From positions 57,794,630-57,858,629 of the forward strand of contig OY292274.1 of the NCBI GenBank assembly GCA_958496175.1: a DNA stretch of 64,000 bases, read 5' to 3'. Made by a program: the position numbers and the translations under genes. A model generated the notes under the pieces. It was not told the DNA's origin. It ran no database searches and saw only the letters and a list, made by a program, of their open reading frames with translations. Positions 59,858-64,000 of the stretch are shown one piece after another. Source of the stretch: Sisyra terminalis (Eukaryota > Arthropoda > Insecta > Neuroptera > Sisyridae). Each line of letters starts with the position of its first letter. Position 1 is the first letter of the stretch.

Positions 59858-60432
59858 TTACTCACTATAAAATTCAATTTTTGGAATCGTGGGATATATG
59901 TTTTTTAGTTCAACATTGCATTGTAGGTCGATTAATTCCATTTGTAAGGTTTCTGAAACAGTGGAAGCATCAACACCAAATGGAGAACTGAACATCTCAA
60001 ATGCGTTCTCATAATTGAATAGTTCTTTAAAACGACAATTAAAGGCTACTATAAGTTTTCGTATTTCGTCAGAATATTTTGAAAAATTAGTATTTTGCCA
60101 TTCTTTTAACAATGGAAAATGTTGTGCATTATTATTTTTAAGTTGTCTCTCAAACAATAATAATTTCATCTGGAACGCTTTAATCAAATTGCAAACATCG
60201 GTAATTAGATTATTCTGATTCTGCAACTCTATATTAAACTGATTCAATTTTTCCGTAATCTCTACCAAGAAACATAAGTCTTGCAACCATTCTTTATTTG
60301 TTAATTCGGGAATAGGCATATTGTCCTTGGCCATAAAAAAATTGATTTCTTCCCGTAACTCAAAAAATTGCCTTAAACATTTTCTTCGACTCAACCATCT
60401 AACATTTGTAAAATAAACAATGTCGCCTTACT
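59858..60432 (-). pseudogene. hAT transposase fragment
   Basis: An open frame of about 190 codons read on the minus strand: IVYFTNVRWLSRRKCL, then RQFFELREEINFFM, EWLQDLCFLVEITEKLNQFN and IELQNQN, ICNLIKAFQMKLLLFERQL. This is the central RNase-H-fold segment of GTF2IRD2/ZBED-like hAT transposases (the VRWLSRGKVLxRFFELREEI signature). The BED finger, N-terminal part and C-terminal dimerisation region are missing, so it is inactive. Confidence 0.8.
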
Positions 60433-60549
60433 CAGAATCTAATTCAGTAAGATATGTCTTAAATTGGCGATTTTTTATTTCTTCATACATAACCGCGGGC
60501 CGCACGTTTGGGCTTCGCGGGCCACGGGTTGGCCAGGACTGATCTATAC

Positions 60550-61200
60550 CGTTCTAGCAATTAAAGATGCAAATATATTAACTTGCCTAAAATGAATAAG
60601 ACAACAGGAGCAAATAGCTCGTCTTGCACAGCTATAAAATATTTCAATCTGCTACCAAACTTTAAGATGTCTAATATAAAGTAGCAAATCTATTAAAAAA
60701 ATGATTACTTCCTGGTATTGTTGCAAGTACTGATAATTTAATTTTTTTCTTTTATGTTTCATGTTATATCTATAATCAAAACTTACTTTACTTCTAATGG
60801 AATAATTTATGTATAACATTTTGTAATTATTCTTCGCTTTCTTTTTATAAATTTTATAACGAAAATTTAATATTGGAACGGCACGAATGAACATGTAAAA
60901 TTATATGTGACCAAACCTATGCACAGGTGATTGCATCACCTCTATAGGATACTATGTATTTCCGATTAAATAAATAAATAATTTTAAAGATGAAAATTGA
61001 TTATTATGGATACCTAGTACCTATTTTAGTATTTTTTTTAACTATAAAGCAAAATAAATACATTGTAAATCTAAATAAAACTTAAAGATAATTTTGTTTC
61101 TGTTTTCTTTAAATATCATCTGGTAAACAATGATTCATTGATAACAACACTTCTTAAAAAATTACCGGCTTTAAATTTGATTTTTTTAAATTGTTATTTA
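60550..61200. other. Intronic AT-rich DNA, no exon found
   Basis: Probably inside the receptor gene's long intron. No TM1-TM2-like exon is recognisable on the minus strand. Confidence 0.45.
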
Positions 61201-61353
61201 CCGTCGCTTTATTACTACGAAGGTCTTTAGTGACTCTAGGGTAAATAAAAATCCGTAATCGAGAAGTATCGAAACAATGCTCGAAAAATTTGCTCGATAC
61301 GAGAATCGAGCCCAAAACCCACCAATTTTGGAACGGTCTTTTAGGGTCATTAG
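61201..61353 (-). repeat. tRNA-derived SINE, copy 2
   Basis: The minus strand repeats the 8964-9112 element: AAAATTGGTGGGTTTTGGGC, then TCGATTCTCG, tail TCACTAAAGACCTTCGTAGT and TAAAGCGACGG. The B-box-like GGGCTCGATTC is kept; the A box is more decayed. Confidence 0.65.
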
Positions 61354-61627
61354 GGATCGGTAACTCGCGACCCGGGACCCTTTACTTTGTTGACTGTTTA
61401 ATTAATAAAGGTCTTATATACCTACTTTCATAAATAAATAATAACCCGTGCAAAATATAAAAAGATAATGTATAGTAATAAATAATAAATTTCTTTTTTA
61501 GACACAATCGACTTGATAAACCTAATTAGCATGTTTTCAATTCAAAATACATCTGTTGTTGCACACTAATGTTTGTAAAAGAACAGTTCTAATTTGAAGT
61601 TCGCGTTTCAATTTTTAATAAAACTCA

Positions 61628-61852
61628 GGCTCATGTGTACTTTAGCACACCCACAATCTGGCAATGTTGCATTTTCGACTTTGTTTTTAAATTAATTCGC
61701 GATATTTTTGTTAATCCAATTCTAATATGGTATGATTCTCTCTTGTGTGGCTAAATTTTCAGTATGGACCGATTTAATCGCGAATTAAATTAAAAACAAA
61801 GTCGAAAATGCAACATTGCCAGATTGTGGGTGTGCTAAAGTACACATGAGCC
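61628..61852. mobile_element. Long-TIR MITE, best-preserved copy
   Basis: 225 bp with essentially perfect 62-bp terminal inverted repeats, from GGCTCATGTGTACTTTAGCA and GTTGCATTTTCGACTTTG inward, around an AT-rich core. It is related to copies at 20135-20354 and about 51103-51343. The high arm identity suggests recent mobility. No target duplication is obvious. Confidence 0.8.
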
Positions 61853-61879
61853 AAAACTCAAATAAAATGGTTTCGATTT

Positions 61880-61953
61880 TTTTTTTGCGGCCCACCTTTA
61901 GTCCAATTTGCCACTATGTGGCCCTTGCCTGCCAAAAGGTTGGCAACTGCTGA
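61880..61953. repeat. Solo hAT-like terminus
   Basis: Read on the minus strand, CAGCAGTTGCCAACCTTTTG then GCAGGCAAGGGCCACATAG is a typical hAT end. No partner terminus or 8-bp duplication was found. Confidence 0.5.
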
Positions 61954-64000
61954 TCTAGATCACTTGGCTTTTAAATTTTCTGCTAAGCCACTTTCAATCC
62001 ATTCTTAATTTTGCGTTATTTGCTAATTCCAATTTAGTATTTAATGTGATATCTCTTATAATAGATACAGAACAAATCAATTCAAAATTGTAATATTATG
62101 ATGTCCGATATAACTCAGAAATAATTTAAGAAAATAAATAAATATATGTTCTTTCTGATTTTTTGAACTTCATACTGAAGTAAATAAAAGTTTTTAAATT
62201 TTATTTGATTAGTTCAACAATGATTGAATATGTATTATAACAAACCAAAATGAGTTCGTCAGATATTTAGGAAGTTGACAAAAGTTTTTATTCTTGATTT
62301 TTTTTTTCATTAAAATAAAACAGTTGCGTGGATTTAATAAAATTTTAGCCAAAAGCGATTTTAATTATTCATGGTGAAAAAACGTAAGAAAAATTCATAA
62401 ATGTATAAATTTTGTCGAAAAAGTTATAAATAAAAACCTTAAAAAAGAGTCGATAAAGCAAAATTGAATTGTTATCAGAAGATAAAAGAAATTATATTAA
62501 TCGATGTGTTCTTAATTGTTCTCTTAATTGACCGAAAAATTTTTGTAAAAGTTTCCAAACAATGTGATATAAACATATTCAGGCGAATTATTCATTCAAT
62601 TTATTTATTAATAATAATTAATCTAGTCAAATTATAGTTTTTACAGTGTATTAGTAAAAGAATGTGAACAAATATGGAATAGTATCCAAAAATTAAGTAC
62701 ATTGGCAGACCTTCGGTAATCCACTATCTGTGTTATCTGGCACCCTTTTGTACTACGACATACATCAAATACATCGTTATGTTGTTTTATTAACGATATT
62801 GAATACCAAAAAGTTTAACTTGTATAAATTGTGTTATCTTCTTGGTAATTTGTTAGATTATAAAATCTTTTAAGTACTCTTTAAGATACTTATGACAATA
62901 AGAAGTTGGTGGTAGCCCGACAAATTTGATATCACTTTACAATACAACAATACTTGGTTTTTAGTTCCTTTAGTTTTAAGAATTAAAAGCAAAATATTAT
63001 TCCATATTTTAGTCACTTCTTCCTTAATCAATTCGTATTCCTATCAATTATTTACAATCTTATATTTGTCCATTGGACAACTACTGTTGTTTGAATTCCA
63101 ACGAAAATGTAGCATCTTATAATATTAAAAGAATATACAAAGATTATCACCAATTGTAAAAAGGTTTTGGTGTAATAAAATCCATTTAGTAACTCATGAC
63201 GTAAAATTCCAGTAAAAAACTACTTTATTACGGCAAGACAAATTGACCAATTTACTAAACCGTACACGAAAATAAAACTTTCTCAAAAGAAGTTCCAGAA
63301 AAAAAATATTTGCTAAAGATGGGGAGCTCAAATATGAATGTACTTTTCATTCTTTAATAAAATGTGGCACAGGTGATAATGTGTATTGAAAGAAAACGTG
63401 TGCTAAAGTTCAACATATTTCAAGACAAAAGAAATTTAAGAGATGAAATTAAGTTTTGTTATAAAAGAAAAGTATTATTTTGTCTAAAATTAAAAAAGAG
63501 CACCTGTTCCCAATTTCATTTCTTATTGGGAGGCATTTGAGTTCAATTGGGAACAGAACATAGTTGCCGTTTTCTTTTTTGAGTTTCGGTTAATTTTTTA
63601 TTTAATTGTATTTGGTCAAGTTATTGAGTTTCATAATTTAATTTTTATATGACAAGTATGTCCCTGATATTTTGTATCAAATTATAAACATAATGTAATT
63701 GTATACGGAAAATAATATAAAGCTCTTGAAGAATACCTATAGGTAATCGCAAAAATGAGAAAGTTTATGAATTTAAATAACTTGAAGCTTAAGAATAAAT
63801 TGAACAGTGAACACGATTGCCAATATCGATTTTATAATTTTTATTAAGAAGAAAAAACTATAAACTTTGTACCTTTTATCTATTTATAACTTTTATGTAT
63901 TTCTAACATAACTTCTGCATTGATTGGTTACCAATATTTCCAAGTAATGTCATAGATGTTTTACGCTTTGTATGGAAATGATAGCAAATTTTGGATATCA
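61954..64000. other. No gene seen to the window edge
   Basis: AT-rich, presumably receptor-gene intron or upstream DNA. Scraps: a Tigger-like terminus near 62706-62750 (CAGACCTTCGGTAATCC, GTTATCTGGCACCC), and a small hairpin at 63506-63557 with perfect 12-bp arms CTGTTCCCAATT/AATTGGGAACAG. Confidence 0.45.

Larger units (their letters stand above)
58317..60541 (-). mobile_element. hAT element (Charlie/ZBED-like) with 8-bp duplication
   Basis: The ends CAGCCCTGGCCAACCC and, inverted, CAGTCCTGGCCAACCCG are flanked by exact ATCTATAC on both sides (58309-58316 and 60542-60549). The 2,225-bp unit includes a 943-bp Helitron-like insertion; without it the element is about 1.28 kb. The transposase is partial. 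It lies in the long intron of the receptor gene, on the same strand. Confidence 0.88.

Noticed and set aside
59684..59908. 74-codon plus-strand frame beside the hAT transposase
   Set aside because: It lies antisense to and overlaps the hAT element's recognisable coding strand and shows no motif.

Overview
The window is AT-rich (roughly 70% A+T by eye) nuclear DNA from an arthropod, almost certainly an insect. The evidence is short GT-AG introns, core promoters pairing a TATA box with a TCAGT-type initiator, a sex-peptide/myoinhibitory-peptide receptor gene, and a typical insect transposon load (Jockey LINE pieces, mariner, piggyBac, hAT, a Helitron-like element, MITEs). I cannot fix the order. 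No bacterial, organellar or viral genes and no CRISPR array were seen.

Layout. 1-19 kb is gene-poor: intergenic DNA or a long intron with MITEs, a large fold-back, SINE and LINE remnants, and a tandem pair of hairpin units with hammerhead-ribozyme-like cores (15.2-16.0 kb). A minus-strand promoter with an ATG-less leader exon and a perfect splice donor lies at 18.9-19.1 kb. A possible 79-nt coding exon on the same strand at 13.6 kb may belong to the same gene. 22.2-27.8 kb holds two tandem plus-strand paralogs encoding small secreted proteins, probably lipid-anchored. They have two and four six-cysteine modules, one module per exon, and every intron is phase 1. A self-complementary locus at 29.1-29.4 kb carries a near-complete hammerhead motif on each strand. 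32.4-33.3 kb is a dead mariner.

36.4-40.0 kb is a four-exon cytochrome b5-type gene. A 1.44-kb piggyBac deletion derivative with TTAA duplications follows. Two minus-strand genes come next: an RWD-like plus C-terminal RING-like protein (41.6-42.7 kb, 328 aa) and an 11-exon RasGEF protein with a PH-like N-terminus (45.8-49.7 kb, 866 aa by my splice model). At 52.2-52.9 kb a COA4-type twin-CX9C gene is followed after only 2 nt by peptidyl-tRNA hydrolase 2, which looks like one two-cistron transcript. 57.1-58.0 kb has the last two coding exons of the sex-peptide/MIP receptor on the minus strand; its earlier exons were not found and probably lie to the right. 58.3-60.5 kb is a hAT element with an 8-bp duplication, interrupted by a Helitron-like insertion.

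The identified genes are unrelated housekeeping or signalling genes and do not form a pathway. The main organised signals are the cysteine-module gene pair, the COA4/PTH2 arrangement, the RasGEF gene, and the mobile-element archaeology: five copies of one hAT-type MITE, nested insertions, and hammerhead-bearing palindromes. All splice models are manual and unsupported by RNA data.
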